Assembly (NCBI RefSeq): GCF_024699965.1
Contig: NZ_JAJOMZ010000004.1
Span: 1,734,001-1,798,000 of the forward strand
Source of the DNA: Flavobacterium sp. J372
Lineage (GTDB): Bacteria; Bacteroidota; Bacteroidia; Flavobacteriales; Flavobacteriaceae
DNA length: 64,000 nt
Direction of reading: 5' to 3'
Below the pieces are notes generated by a model, which was not told the DNA's origin, searched no databases, and saw nothing but the letters and a program-made list of their open reading frames with translations. Position 1 is the stretch's first letter, and the number at the start of each line of letters is the position of its first letter. Shown in pieces: positions 16,953 to 27,611 of this stretch. A program made the translations under genes and the position numbers.

Positions 16953-17249
16953 ATGTCAACTATAGAGCAGTCAGCTAAAGGAAAAAAAGACGGGGATATC
17001 AGGTATCTTACGCCTTTGAACATAGAGACAAACAAGCAGAAGAAATATTGCCGTTTCAAGAAGTCAGGCATCAAGTATGTAGATTACAAAGACCCTGATT
17101 TCCTTTTGAAATTTGTTAACGAGCAAGGTAAGATCCTTCCTCGTCGCCTTACCGGTACATCTTTGAAATACCAAAGGAAAGTATCTGTAGCAGTTAAAAG
17201 GGCTCGTCACTTAGCGTTAATGCCATATGTGGCGGATTTACTAAAATAA
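16953..17249 (+). CDS. rpsR: 30S ribosomal protein bS18
   Basis: The 98-residue protein carries the bS18 core '[21 protein letters not shown]' region (split here for length: residues about 52-72) and '[15 protein letters not shown]'. The N-terminal Lys-rich extension is normal for Bacteroidota. It lies two bases after rpsF, so the two are co-translated, and it binds next to bS6 on the 30S platform. Confidence 0.97.
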   Translation: MSTIEQSAKGKKDGDIRYLTPLNIETNKQKKYCRFKKSGIKYVDYKDPDFLLKFVNEQGKILPRRLTGTSLKYQRKVSVAVKRARHLALMPYVADLLK

Positions 17250-17257
17250 TAAGGAGG
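17250..17257 (+). promoter_or_regulatory. Strong Shine-Dalgarno sequence in front of rplI
   Basis: TAAGGAGG, eight bases complementary to the canonical 16S rRNA 3' tail, lies eight bases before the rplI ATG. Such sequences are rare in Bacteroidota, whose ribosomes normally hide the anti-SD. The sequence stands in the spacer directly after rpsR. See the corresponding finding. Confidence 0.75.
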
Positions 17258-17265
17258 CAATAATT

Positions 17266-17787
17266 ATGGAACTTATACTAAAACAAGACGTACAGGATTT
17301 AGGGTTTAAAGACGATATCGTAACGGTGAAAGCCGGATATGGCCGTAACTACCTAATACCACAAGGTTTTGCAATGATTGCAACTCCTTCAGCTAAAAAA
17401 GTTTTGGCTGAAAACCTTAAGCAAAGGGCTTTTAAAGAGCAGAAGATTGTTGACGATGCTAAGAAAATTGCTGAAGCGCTTAAGGCACTAGACATTAAAA
17501 TCACTTCAAAAGCAGGTGGCGACAAACTTTTCGGTTCTGTTACCAATGCTGATATTGCTGAAGCTCTTGAAAAAGCAGGCCAGCCGATTGAGAAGAAGTT
17601 CATCAACAGCGGTATCGTTAAGCGTACAGGTAAATATACTGCAAACGTAAGGCTACACCGCGATGTTATTGTTGAGCTTCCTTACGAGATTGTAGCTGAA
17701 GCACAGCCACAGGCAGCTAAGCCGCAGGCAGAAAAGCCACAAGCTGAAGCAGCACCTGCACAGGAAGAGACGACTCAGGAAAACTAA
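17266..17787 (+). CDS. rplI: 50S ribosomal protein bL9
   Basis: The N-terminal domain is typical (MELILKQDVQDLGFKDDIV, then 'VKAGYGRNYLIPQGFA'), followed by the long linking helix and the C-terminal domain (GSVTNADIAEALEKAGQPI). The protein is 173 residues, about 25 longer than the usual bL9, because of a low-complexity tail made of Ala/Gln/Pro/Glu with repeated PQA and EKPQ words (from about residue 147). It is the last gene of the operon and is followed by a terminator. A strong Shine-Dalgarno sequence precedes it, unlike the other genes in this window. Confidence 0.97.
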   Translation: MELILKQDVQDLGFKDDIVTVKAGYGRNYLIPQGFAMIATPSAKKVLAENLKQRAFKEQKIVDDAKKIAEALKALDIKITSKAGGDKLFGSVTNADIAEALEKAGQPIEKKFINSGIVKRTGKYTANVRLHRDVIVELPYEIVAEAQPQAAKPQAEKPQAEAAPAQEETTQEN

Positions 17788-17808
17788 TTTTTGAGAGATA
17801 TTATATAG

Positions 17809-17838
17809 AAGCCCTTCAGTAATGGAGGGCTTTTTTTT
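17809..17838 (+). terminator. Rho-independent terminator of the ribosomal operon
   Basis: Stem AGCCCTTC/GGAGGGCT with a short loop and a run of eight T. Confidence 0.88.
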
Positions 17839-17944
17839 ATGTCTCGCTAAGCCGTAAAACAGATCGAATCGAAGAGATTTACTTAGCAACTTATATATTG
17901 CTTAGCTATCTTTGCGTCTCTGCGCCTTTGCGAGAATATTTACT

Positions 17945-18412
17945 ATGAAATACACAAGACTTACCAAAGAACAGCTTGAAGAACTGCACCCGGAATTCAT
18001 ACGCTTCCTGGCATCACAGCAGATAGATAAAGCAGAATGGGATACTATTAAAGCTGAAAAGCCTGAAGTAGCAGAGCAGGAGCTGGATATATTCAGTGAC
18101 CTGATATGGGAAGGCGTTTTAGATAAAGCTGAATACATGGAGCATTATTCTACCAACCATATCTTCCTGTTTAAGCTTGGCAAAGAAACTATGGAGAGCA
18201 TCATTATTCATGCCCATGGCCCGCACATTGACCTGCTTACCGAAAGCGGCCTTCAATGGCTTAATGAGAATATTTTTGAAGATGCCGTACAGGTGAAACG
18301 CGGTAAGAAAGATTTCGGCACCAACCGTAATGCAGAGGCTTTCAGCCTGCTTCAACAGGGGGCAATATTGAGTGATGGCACACTTTATAACCAGCTTGAA
18401 GATATGTTTTAG
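17945..18412 (+). CDS. Conserved flavobacterial protein (DUF6495-like)
   Basis: The 155-residue cytoplasmic protein begins MKYTRLTKEQLEELHPEF and contains 'FLASQQIDKAEWDTIK', 'DLIWEGVLDKAEYMEHYS' and 'FGTNRNAEAFSLLQQGAILS'. This is a lineage-restricted conserved family of unknown function in Flavobacteriia. I chose the ATG at 17945 because the upstream in-frame codons (CAFARIFT) derive from a repeat-like CTTTGCG-rich stretch. It is convergent with the GH114-like gene. Confidence 0.75.
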   Translation: MKYTRLTKEQLEELHPEFIRFLASQQIDKAEWDTIKAEKPEVAEQELDIFSDLIWEGVLDKAEYMEHYSTNHIFLFKLGKETMESIIIHAHGPHIDLLTESGLQWLNENIFEDAVQVKRGKKDFGTNRNAEAFSLLQQGAILSDGTLYNQLEDMF

Positions 18413-18475
18413 GAAGCTGCTCAGCTACTGGTCAATCAGCCATTGAGCTTCGTAGCTCAGCAGCTAAGAAGCCCC
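18413..18475. repeat. AGC-rich inverted repeat between convergent genes
   Basis: AGCTGCTCAGCTAC at 18415-18428 pairs with GTAGCTCAGCAGCT at 18452-18465 with one mismatch, forming a hairpin. The right arm overlaps the end of the downstream minus-strand gene. The word composition is like the elements at 1804-1850 and 2229-2272. It may also act as a bidirectional terminator. Confidence 0.55.
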
Positions 18476-19447
18476 TTCAAAGAACTCAAACGCATCAATG
18501 ATATCAAGGTATACCCCATCAAACCCCGTGGTTATAATCCTGTCAAGGTAACTGTCATTGTTTTTGTAGATGATGCCCTGCCAATCTGCATTCCAGTAAC
18601 GAACTTTGTAATTGCCGGGCCAATCCGGGTTTTCTGCAGCCAACCATGACGGGGGTGAAGTTGTCCATGAACTTTCCCAGTAATAACGATAGTTTTCAGC
18701 CTCGCCAATACTCATGTAACAGATAACCATTCGAGTGCCACCGTTAGCCTTTTGTTTCAGTTGCTGTATTTCGTCTGGAGTAAATTGCTGACCTTCGAAA
18801 AATAAATCCATTATCAAAGCATCATAGTTTGTAGCTGCCACCGCAGAAATGAACGCCTGCTTTGATGCAAAATTCTCAGGATTGATAAGGTAGAGAAAAT
18901 TCTTTGCCTGGCTAAGTGATGTGATGTTACTGGTATTTACATTGTGCGGCTGCCCTGCCGGGATTGTATTCAGTGCCCGCTCCGTAGCCGCAAAAGACAC
19001 ATAGCCTGCTGATTGGTTCTGTTGGTATGATGACGTAATTTTATATGGTGTGCTTACATAGTCCGTTACCAGTATTGTCTTGCCTGCATTTTTGCTAATA
19101 TTAAGCAATCCGCGCAGGTAGGCATTGTCTTCAGCAGGAGTAGGCTCGTCGTCGCTGACATATCCAAAAAATAGGTCTTCCTGCCCGTTACCGTCTACCG
19201 CGTTAAGATAGGTCGTAACCGGCATTCCATCTTCATCACCATTACTGCTTACCAGCTCAATCCCATTCTGAGGAATAACAGCAAACCCCGACCTCACACT
19301 TTTAGCTTTTTGGCTTATGCCAATGACAAATTCGCGCATGTCATCTCTGTAATTGCCAACAATGCCGTTGTTGCTGTTATCATCTTCATCATTATTGTTG
19401 CAGGCAGTAAGCATTACTATGCAAGCCATTGCCAAAAACTTTTTCAT
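18464..19447 (-). CDS. Lipoprotein glycoside hydrolase, GH114/TM1410-like (endo-alpha-1,4-polygalactosaminidase family)
   Basis: The 327-residue protein has a lipoprotein signal (MACIVMLTACNNN, lipobox LTAC) followed by an Asp/Asn-rich linker. The remainder looks like a TIM-barrel of the GH114/TM1410 family, with 'VICYMSIGEAENYRYYWES' (about residues 238-256) and, near the end, 'GFDGVYLDIIDAFEFFE'. The Asp and Glu in these motifs are the likely catalytic acids. Characterised relatives hydrolyse galactosaminoglycan polymers of biofilm matrices; some members were misnamed cysteinyl-tRNA synthetase. The N-terminal 150 residues include another barrel part (MREFVIGISQKAKSV). Substrate here is unproven. 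Confidence 0.8.
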   Translation of the reverse strand: MKKFLAMACIVMLTACNNNDEDDNSNNGIVGNYRDDMREFVIGISQKAKSVRSGFAVIPQNGIELVSSNGDEDGMPVTTYLNAVDGNGQEDLFFGYVSDDEPTPAEDNAYLRGLLNISKNAGKTILVTDYVSTPYKITSSYQQNQSAGYVSFAATERALNTIPAGQPHNVNTSNITSLSQAKNFLYLINPENFASKQAFISAVAATNYDALIMDLFFEGQQFTPDEIQQLKQKANGGTRMVICYMSIGEAENYRYYWESSWTTSPPSWLAAENPDWPGNYKVRYWNADWQGIIYKNNDSYLDRIITTGFDGVYLDIIDAFEFFEGAS

Positions 19448-19498
19448 GGTGATCGTTTTTATTAGTAACTCTAAGTTTTACCTAAAATTATCTTTGGT

Positions 19499-19506
19499 CA
19501 AAAATA
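19499..19506 (-). promoter_or_regulatory. -7 promoter element of the GH114-like gene
   Basis: Minus-strand TATTTTTG, an exact TAnnTTTG match, 51 bases upstream of the ATG at 19447. Confidence 0.4.
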
Positions 19507-19531
19507 TAGTAGTTTTAGCAACTTTGGCTAA

Positions 19532-21929
<2,398 letters not shown>

Positions 21930-21953
21930 TCTTCAAATCTAAGTGTTTTAGCG

Positions 21954-22868
21954 CTAAACCACTATTGTCCGTCCTTTACCAAACCAACCACCATTTTCAA
22001 AATAAAAATCAATCTGGCCGAGGTTCAGGCCATAGCAGCCCACCTGGTTTACCAGTACTTCTTTATCGTCAAGGTTTTTGGCGATATATGGCTTGGTTAA
22101 GAAAGTGTGCGTGTGTCCGCCGATAATTAAATCGATATTCTTGGTAGTGCGCGCGAGGGTGAGGTCGCTTATCTTTTGCTTATCATTATCATAGATGAAG
22201 CCAAGGTGAGAGAGGCATATCACAAGGTCGCACTTTTCGTTCTGCTTTAAGATGCGGCTCATGTCTTGTGCAATCTCTATCGGGTTGAGGTAAACAGTTT
22301 CCTTATATAGTTTTTTATCGACCAAGCCCTGTAGTTCAATTCCCAAGCCGAACACGCCGATCTTAATCCCGTCTTTCACAAAAATCTTATAGGGCTTTAC
22401 AACACCGTTCAGCACCGTGTTTTTAAAATCATAATTGGCAGAAACAAAATCAAACTTAGCGTTTGGCAGCTGTGCATAAAAACCGTCAATGCCATTGTCA
22501 AAATCATGGTTACCCATAGTTGCCAGGTCATACTGCATCATACTCATGAGCTTAAACTCCAGCTCCCCACCATAGTAATTAAAGTACGGCGTCCCCTGGA
22601 AAACATCACCTGCATCAAACAATAGTACATTTGGGTTTTCTTTACGGATGCTGTCAATTAGCGCCGCTCTTCTTGCTGCGCCGCCCAGGTTGGCATACTT
22701 CGGGTCATTGGCAGGAAAAGGGTCAATATGGCTGTGCACATCATTGGTGTGCAGTATAGTGATTTTCTTTTTTACTTCAGGCTCAAGGTCAAAGCTGCTT
22801 AGCGACAATCCCCCTAAAACCAATGCCGAACCCGCTGCACTTTTCTGTATAAACTCTCTTCTTTTCAT
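21954..22868 (-). CDS. Metallophosphatase half of a split 5'-nucleotidase (UshA-like), Tat-type signal
   Basis: The 304-residue protein has an N-terminal twin-arginine-like signal (MKRREFIQKSAAGSALVLGG). The calcineurin-like phosphatase domain shows the metal-binding motifs 'ILHTNDVHSHIDPFP', 'NVLLFDAGDVFQGTP', 'LATMGNHDFDNG', and 'DLIIGGHTHTF'. It lacks the C-terminal substrate domain of a normal 5'-nucleotidase; that domain is encoded by the gene immediately upstream on the same strand. The pair probably works together in the periplasm to hydrolyse nucleotides or UDP-sugars. The two genes are two bases apart. Confidence 0.9.
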   Translation of the reverse strand: MKRREFIQKSAAGSALVLGGLSLSSFDLEPEVKKKITILHTNDVHSHIDPFPANDPKYANLGGAARRAALIDSIRKENPNVLLFDAGDVFQGTPYFNYYGGELEFKLMSMMQYDLATMGNHDFDNGIDGFYAQLPNAKFDFVSANYDFKNTVLNGVVKPYKIFVKDGIKIGVFGLGIELQGLVDKKLYKETVYLNPIEIAQDMSRILKQNEKCDLVICLSHLGFIYDNDKQKISDLTLARTTKNIDLIIGGHTHTFLTKPYIAKNLDDKEVLVNQVGCYGLNLGQIDFYFENGGWFGKGRTIVV

Positions 22869-22870
22869 GG

Positions 22871-23665
22871 CTATTCGGTAATTATGCGTAAGGTTTTAGA
22901 GGCGTTTATGGTGTCAACCGCTTTAAAATAATCAATGATGATGTTGCGCAGCTTATAGTCCATATCATAGCTTGCCACACCTTTTTTAAAGAACTCCATA
23001 TTGTCGCCACCGTTTGAAAGATAATCTGACGTCGCAACATTGTAAATATTATCATCACCCACTTTCCGGCCTTGTACTTTTATGTCTTTCACCGTACCGT
23101 TTGCATTCATTACTATGCTCATGCCTGCCAGCGGATGAGGTTTCTTTTCTTTTGCAAAATATTCAGCAATTTCCTTTATCTGATGGCCCTTCAGCGAAAT
23201 AATAATCAGGCTGTTTTCAAATGGCATAACTTCAAAGGCTGTCCTCGTTGTCACATCACCCTGTGGAATAGTGGCACGGATACCGCCATGGTTCAGCAGG
23301 CATACATCTACGTGTTTCTGGTGGCGCTGCATAAACAATTTATCTGCAGCCTCAAAAGTAATATCGGCCATAAGGTTGCCAATAGCGGTTTGCCATTTCT
23401 GGATTGGCTTACTTTTGTCGAGCGCTTCTGGGCTGTAAGCCAGCACCGCCGAAAGGTCTTTATCTACATGTTCACGATAGGGCTTAATAACGTTTTCAAT
23501 TTCCTGCTTTGCTGGTAATTCCTGCGTTATGGGAAGCTTCTTACCCTCAATCCTGCTGTTTTTAAGGCCGGTGCTGCATGACATAGCAGAAAATAGCATG
23601 GCAGATAAAACTAAAGTGCGCAATGCGGCGTTACAGTTTTTTAAGATTATCATTTGTGAAGCCAC
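22871..23665 (-). CDS. 5'-nucleotidase C-terminal-domain lipoprotein
   Basis: The 264-residue protein has a lipoprotein signal (LVLSAMLFSAMSCSTG, lipobox SAMSC), so it is anchored in a membrane. The rest is the 5_nucleotid_C domain, with 'CLLNHGGIRATIPQGDVTTR', 'EVMPFENSLIIISLKG' and 'IYNVATSDYLSNGGDNM'. In the usual single-chain enzyme this domain binds the nucleotide base. Here it forms a separate chain made just before the metallophosphatase chain, with two bases between. A start at MIILK (23650) is as likely as 23665. Confidence 0.88.
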   Translation of the reverse strand: MASQMIILKNCNAALRTLVLSAMLFSAMSCSTGLKNSRIEGKKLPITQELPAKQEIENVIKPYREHVDKDLSAVLAYSPEALDKSKPIQKWQTAIGNLMADITFEAADKLFMQRHQKHVDVCLLNHGGIRATIPQGDVTTRTAFEVMPFENSLIIISLKGHQIKEIAEYFAKEKKPHPLAGMSIVMNANGTVKDIKVQGRKVGDDNIYNVATSDYLSNGGDNMEFFKKGVASYDMDYKLRNIIIDYFKAVDTINASKTLRIITE

Positions 23666-23683
23666 TTATTTAAAGTAAATTTG
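23653..23683 (+). promoter_or_regulatory. Promoter of the DUF6913-dapA unit
   Basis: TTTG at 23653-23656, a 19-base spacer and TAAATTTG at 23676-23683: a perfect Bacteroidota promoter, 21 bases before the ATG at 23705. It overlaps the start of the divergent 5'-nucleotidase gene. Confidence 0.75.
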
Positions 23684-23704
23684 TAATTCCACAGTAAAGG
23701 TACT

Positions 23705-24223
23705 ATGTTTTTAAAGTTTATTAAAGATTTCAGCCTTAAAAAGATTATCCGTAAGAACCTGGCTTCTTATAAACCCGTTGCTAACCAGGACGTTATTTCT
23801 ACTATCGGAATCTTGATCGACGAAACTTATTTTTCTGATAAAGATGCCTTAATAAACGACCTCATTGCAAACGGCTTCCGCGCAGAAAACATTCAGACGC
23901 TTAGTTTTAAAGACAGGATAAAGAAAAAGGAAGTGATGGATTGCTGCCATTTTACCCGTAAGGATATAGCTCCTGACGGTTCTTTCGCTAAAGAAGATGT
24001 TGCAGCCTTCATAAATTCACCTTTTGACATGCTAATAAGCTATTATGATGTAGAGAAGGCGCCGCTGGTTTGGGCTACATTGCAAAGCAAGGCAAAATTT
24101 AAGGCAGGGTTTGCTACAGTAGGCAAAAGGCTGAACCACTTTACGATAAACACTGTGGCTGAGAAGCACGAAGAATTCATTTCAGAACTTATTAAATATT
24201 TAGGAATACTAAACAAGATATAA
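23705..24223 (+). CDS. Conserved Bacteroidota protein (DUF6913-like)
   Basis: The 172-residue cytoplasmic protein contains '[20 protein letters not shown]', '[16 protein letters not shown]', and '[19 protein letters not shown]'. It is a conserved family in Flavobacteriia without a known function, and it is typically found next to dapA, as here (two bases to dapA). Co-transcription is certain from the spacing; functional connection to lysine or peptidoglycan synthesis is only inferred. Confidence 0.75.
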   Translation: MFLKFIKDFSLKKIIRKNLASYKPVANQDVISTIGILIDETYFSDKDALINDLIANGFRAENIQTLSFKDRIKKKEVMDCCHFTRKDIAPDGSFAKEDVAAFINSPFDMLISYYDVEKAPLVWATLQSKAKFKAGFATVGKRLNHFTINTVAEKHEEFISELIKYLGILNKI

Positions 24224-24225
24224 CC

Positions 24226-25107
24226 ATGCAGTCACTTATTGGTACAGGCGTTGCGCTGATAACCCCATTTAAAAAAGATTTTTCGGTAGATGTTGATGCC
24301 CTTAAAAAAATTGTCGACTTCCAAGTTCAGGGAGGTATAGACTATCTTGTTGTATTGGGTACAACAGCTGAATCTGCTACGCTTACCAAACAAGAAAAGC
24401 AACTGGTTATTGATACTGTGATTGAAGCCAATGCAGGCCGCCTGCCGCTCGTCTTAGGTGTGGGTGGTAACAACACTGCTGAGGTGGCAGCTGAGCTTAA
24501 AGAACGGGACCTAAGCGCTTTTACAGCCATACTTTCGGTTTCACCATATTACAACAAGCCAACACAAGAGGGTATTTACCAACATTTTAAAATGGTTGCT
24601 GAAGCATCTCCGCTGCCAATAATACTTTATAATGTACCGGGACGTACTGCCAGCAACATGCTTCCTGCAACAGTTATTAGACTTGCAAAAGATTTTAAAA
24701 ATATCATTGGTATAAAAGAAGCTGCGGGTGACATTGTCCAGGCCATGAAGCTCATTCAGCATAAGCCGGAAGGTTTCCTTGTGATTTCGGGGGATGATAT
24801 GATCACACTGCCGATGGTGCTTGCCGGCGGGGCAGGGGTTATTTCGGTGATTGCCGAAGGTTTTCCTCGCCAGTTTAGTGACATGGTACGCCTTGGCCTT
24901 CAGCGTAAGGTTGATGAAGCTTACAAATTACATTACCAGATTGCCGATGCCATTGACATGATTTTTGAGCAGGGTAACCCGGGCGGTATCAAAGTGGTTT
25001 TCCGTGAGCTTGGCCTTTGTGAAGATACATTGAGGCTGCCACTGGTAAATGTAAATGAAGATCTTGATAACCGGCTTACATCTTTTACCAGGCAAATTGG
25101 TAAGTAA
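24226..25107 (+). CDS. dapA: 4-hydroxy-tetrahydrodipicolinate synthase DapA
   Basis: The 293-residue TIM-barrel lyase condenses pyruvate with aspartate semialdehyde in the lysine/diaminopimelate pathway. Motifs seen are '[19 protein letters not shown]', '[11 protein letters not shown]', Tyr in '[16 protein letters not shown]', the Schiff-base Lys in '[12 protein letters not shown]', and '[20 protein letters not shown]'. Full length. It follows the DUF6913-like gene by two bases and ends before a terminator. Confidence 0.97.
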   Translation: MQSLIGTGVALITPFKKDFSVDVDALKKIVDFQVQGGIDYLVVLGTTAESATLTKQEKQLVIDTVIEANAGRLPLVLGVGGNNTAEVAAELKERDLSAFTAILSVSPYYNKPTQEGIYQHFKMVAEASPLPIILYNVPGRTASNMLPATVIRLAKDFKNIIGIKEAAGDIVQAMKLIQHKPEGFLVISGDDMITLPMVLAGGAGVISVIAEGFPRQFSDMVRLGLQRKVDEAYKLHYQIADAIDMIFEQGNPGGIKVVFRELGLCEDTLRLPLVNVNEDLDNRLTSFTRQIGK

Positions 25108-25138
25108 TTGCAATATTTTTACGGATACGAAGTTTATA

Positions 25139-25165
25139 GAAAGATGCTTTCGGGCATCTTTTTTT
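25139..25165 (+). terminator. Rho-independent terminator after dapA
   Basis: Stem AGATGC/GCATCT around a TTTCGG loop, followed by a T run. Confidence 0.8.
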
Positions 25166-25192
25166 GTGAAGTGTGCATCACGAAAAAAAGAT

Positions 25193-25222
25193 TTTGTATT
25201 CTCTTATTAATAACTAAATTTG
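25193..25222 (+). promoter_or_regulatory. Promoter of the bamD operon
   Basis: TTTG at 25193-25196, an 18-base spacer, and TAAATTTG at 25215-25222, 46 bases upstream of the bamD start. Confidence 0.7.
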
Positions 25223-25268
25223 CAGTTGCTTTTAAAACAGCGCTGCTGTAACGGCATAACTTCTTAAA

Positions 25269-26069
25269 ATGAGCATGGCTAAATATTTTTATATCCTTTT
25301 TATTGCAGTACTATTCGCTTCTTGCAGCCCTTACCAGAAGGCGCTTAAATCTGAAGAAGTGAAGTTCAAATATGAAGTTGCTGAGCAAATGTATAACAAA
25401 GGCAAATATGAAAAGGCCATTCGCCTGTTTGAGCAGATACAAAGTTCGTATCGTGGCAAGCCTCAGGCAGAGAAACTGTTTTATATGTTTGCAATGTCTT
25501 ACTATAAAACAAAGCAATATTATCTGGCAGGATATGAGATGGAAAAATTTTCATCGCAGTATCCGCGGAGTGAGAAGAGTGAAGAGGCTGCTTTTCTTGG
25601 GGCTAAGTCATTTTACTACCTGTCTCCTGTATACTCACTTGACCAGGCAGATACTTACAAAGCTATAGACAAGCTGCAGAATTTCATAAACGAATACCCA
25701 AATTCACAATATATGGGTGAGGCTAACCTGGTGATGAAAGAACTGCGTGAAAAGCTTGAGAAAAAGGCCTATGAAATTGCTAAGCAGTATAACACTATTA
25801 TGGATTACAAGGCAGCCATAAAGTCGCTTGATAATTTTATAATAGACTTCCCGGGAACCAAGTACAAGGAAGATGCCTTGTACTATAAATATGATTCATC
25901 ATATCATTTGGCTATAAACAGTGTGCAGGCAAGAATGGAAGAGAGGCTTCAGCAGGCAAAAAGCAATTACGCTGCACTGATGAAGTTTAACAGCGAAACA
26001 AAATATAAAAAAGACGCCGACGAAAAGCTGGCAAGGATTGAAACTGAATTAAAAAATTTTTCTAAATAA
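25269..26069 (+). CDS. bamD: Outer membrane protein assembly factor BamD
   Basis: The 266-residue lipoprotein (signal 'LFIAVLFASCSPYQ', lipobox ASC) is built from tetratricopeptide repeats: 'AEQMYNKGKYEKAIRLFEQI' (about residues 39-58), 'FMFAMSYYKTKQYYLAGYEM' type sequence, and 'DYKAAIKSLDNFIIDFPGTK'. It is the BAM-complex lipoprotein that helps insert beta-barrels into the outer membrane. It is first in a run with rpoZ, coaBC, the DUF4835 gene and recN. A second Met at residue 3 could be the start. Confidence 0.93.
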   Translation: MSMAKYFYILFIAVLFASCSPYQKALKSEEVKFKYEVAEQMYNKGKYEKAIRLFEQIQSSYRGKPQAEKLFYMFAMSYYKTKQYYLAGYEMEKFSSQYPRSEKSEEAAFLGAKSFYYLSPVYSLDQADTYKAIDKLQNFINEYPNSQYMGEANLVMKELREKLEKKAYEIAKQYNTIMDYKAAIKSLDNFIIDFPGTKYKEDALYYKYDSSYHLAINSVQARMEERLQQAKSNYAALMKFNSETKYKKDADEKLARIETELKNFSK

Positions 26070-26075
26070 TACGTC

Positions 26076-26390
26076 ATGGATTTAAAAAAGACTACTGCTC
26101 CGGTAAATACTATAACTTATAACAAGAGCAAAATTGAAGAGCCTACAGGTAACATTTATGAGGCTATCACTATCATGGCAAAAAGGGCTAACCAGATAAA
26201 TGGTGAAATAAAAAAAGAGCTTATAGAAAAGCTTGAAGAATTCGCTACTTACAATGACAGCCTTGAAGAAATCTTTGAAAACAAAGAACAGATAGAGGTT
26301 TCTAAATTCTACGAAAAACTGCCTAAGCCACACGCCCTTGCAGTGCAGGAGTGGCTTGAGGAAAAGATTTCTTACAGAGACTCTAAATAA
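26076..26390 (+). CDS. rpoZ: DNA-directed RNA polymerase omega subunit
   Basis: The 104-residue protein has the Bacteroidota omega pattern, with 'NIYEAITIMAKRANQINGEI' at residues 26-45 and 'KKELIEKLEEFATYND' after it. Omega assists RNA polymerase assembly. It lies six bases after bamD and nine before coaBC; the bamD-rpoZ-coaBC-DUF4835-recN order is conserved in Flavobacteriia. Confidence 0.88.
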   Translation: MDLKKTTAPVNTITYNKSKIEEPTGNIYEAITIMAKRANQINGEIKKELIEKLEEFATYNDSLEEIFENKEQIEVSKFYEKLPKPHALAVQEWLEEKISYRDSK

Positions 26391-26399
26391 TTCGCCGCT

Positions 26400-27611
26400 A
26401 TGTCTGTTTTGCGCGGTAAAAATATTTTGCTCGGTGTGTCTGGCGGTATTGCCGCATACAAAACAGCGTCGCTTGTGCGGCTATTCATAAAGGCGGGCGC
26501 TCATGTACAGGTAGTCATGACGCCCGCCTCTAAAGATTTTATTACACCCCTTACGCTTTCCACCCTTTCTAAAAATCCTGTGCATTCATCATTTTATAAT
26601 GAAGATGATGAAAATGCCGTTTGGAACAACCATGTGGAGCTTGGCCTTTGGGCCGATTTTATGGTTATTGCCCCTGCCACAGCCAACACTATGGCAAAGA
26701 TGGTTTCGGGCAATGCCGATAACCTGCTTGTAGCTACCTATCTTTCCGCCAAATGCCCTGTTTACTTTGCTCCTGCGATGGATTTGGATATGTACAAACA
26801 TCCATCAACTTTAGAGAGCTTTAATAAGCTTACATCTTTCGGAAACATAATGATACCTGCTGAAAGTGGTGAGCTGGCCAGTGGCTTGTCAGGTGAAGGC
26901 CGCATGGCAGAACCTGAGAATATAGTTGCTTTTATTGAGCATGATATTGCAGGCAAACTCCCCCTTCGCGGAAAAAAAGTGCTTATTACTGCAGGCCCAA
27001 CATACGAAGCTATAGATCCCGTACGTTTTATAGGCAACCACTCCAGTGGTAAAATGGGGTATGACATTGCTCTTAATGCAGCAAATGCCGGCGCTGAGGT
27101 GGTCTTAGTGAGCGGGCCGACACACTTACAGTTGTCACACCCGCAAATAGAAGTTGTGCGTGTAGTCAGCTCGGCTGAAATGTATGATGCATGCCATCGG
27201 TATTTTAATAATGTTGATGTTGCAATTGCCGCTGCTGCCGTAGCAGATTATAAGCCGAAGAATGTAGCACCGCAGAAAATAAAAAAGGCGGAGGCAACAC
27301 TGACGATTGAACTGGAAAAGACAAAAGATATACTTGCATCGCTTGGCGAAGTAAAGAAAAGCCAATATCTAATAGGCTTTGCACTGGAAACGGAGAATGA
27401 AATTGAGAATGCCAAAGCCAAGATAACCAAAAAGAACCTTGACCTTATCGTGCTTAATTCGCTTAATGATGAAGGTGGTGGTTTTGGAAAAGACACAAAT
27501 AAGGTTACCTTTATAGACAGGAATTTTACCATTGAGCCGCATGAATTGAAGAGTAAAGAGCAGGTGGCGGCCGATATTATTAATAAAATAAAGAAGGTTT
27601 ACAATGTATAA
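26400..27611 (+). CDS. coaBC: Bifunctional phosphopantothenoylcysteine decarboxylase / phosphopantothenate-cysteine ligase CoaBC
   Basis: The 403-residue enzyme performs two steps of coenzyme A synthesis. The N-terminal flavoprotein decarboxylase domain shows '[19 protein letters not shown]', His in '[20 protein letters not shown]' and '[17 protein letters not shown]'. The C-terminal ligase domain starts near residue 190 with '[19 protein letters not shown]' and '[19 protein letters not shown]'. The length is normal. The next gene overlaps its end by eight bases. coaE, the last CoA step, lies at 37.7 kb in the same window. Confidence 0.96.
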   Translation: MSVLRGKNILLGVSGGIAAYKTASLVRLFIKAGAHVQVVMTPASKDFITPLTLSTLSKNPVHSSFYNEDDENAVWNNHVELGLWADFMVIAPATANTMAKMVSGNADNLLVATYLSAKCPVYFAPAMDLDMYKHPSTLESFNKLTSFGNIMIPAESGELASGLSGEGRMAEPENIVAFIEHDIAGKLPLRGKKVLITAGPTYEAIDPVRFIGNHSSGKMGYDIALNAANAGAEVVLVSGPTHLQLSHPQIEVVRVVSSAEMYDACHRYFNNVDVAIAAAAVADYKPKNVAPQKIKKAEATLTIELEKTKDILASLGEVKKSQYLIGFALETENEIENAKAKITKKNLDLIVLNSLNDEGGGFGKDTNKVTFIDRNFTIEPHELKSKEQVAADIINKIKKVYNV

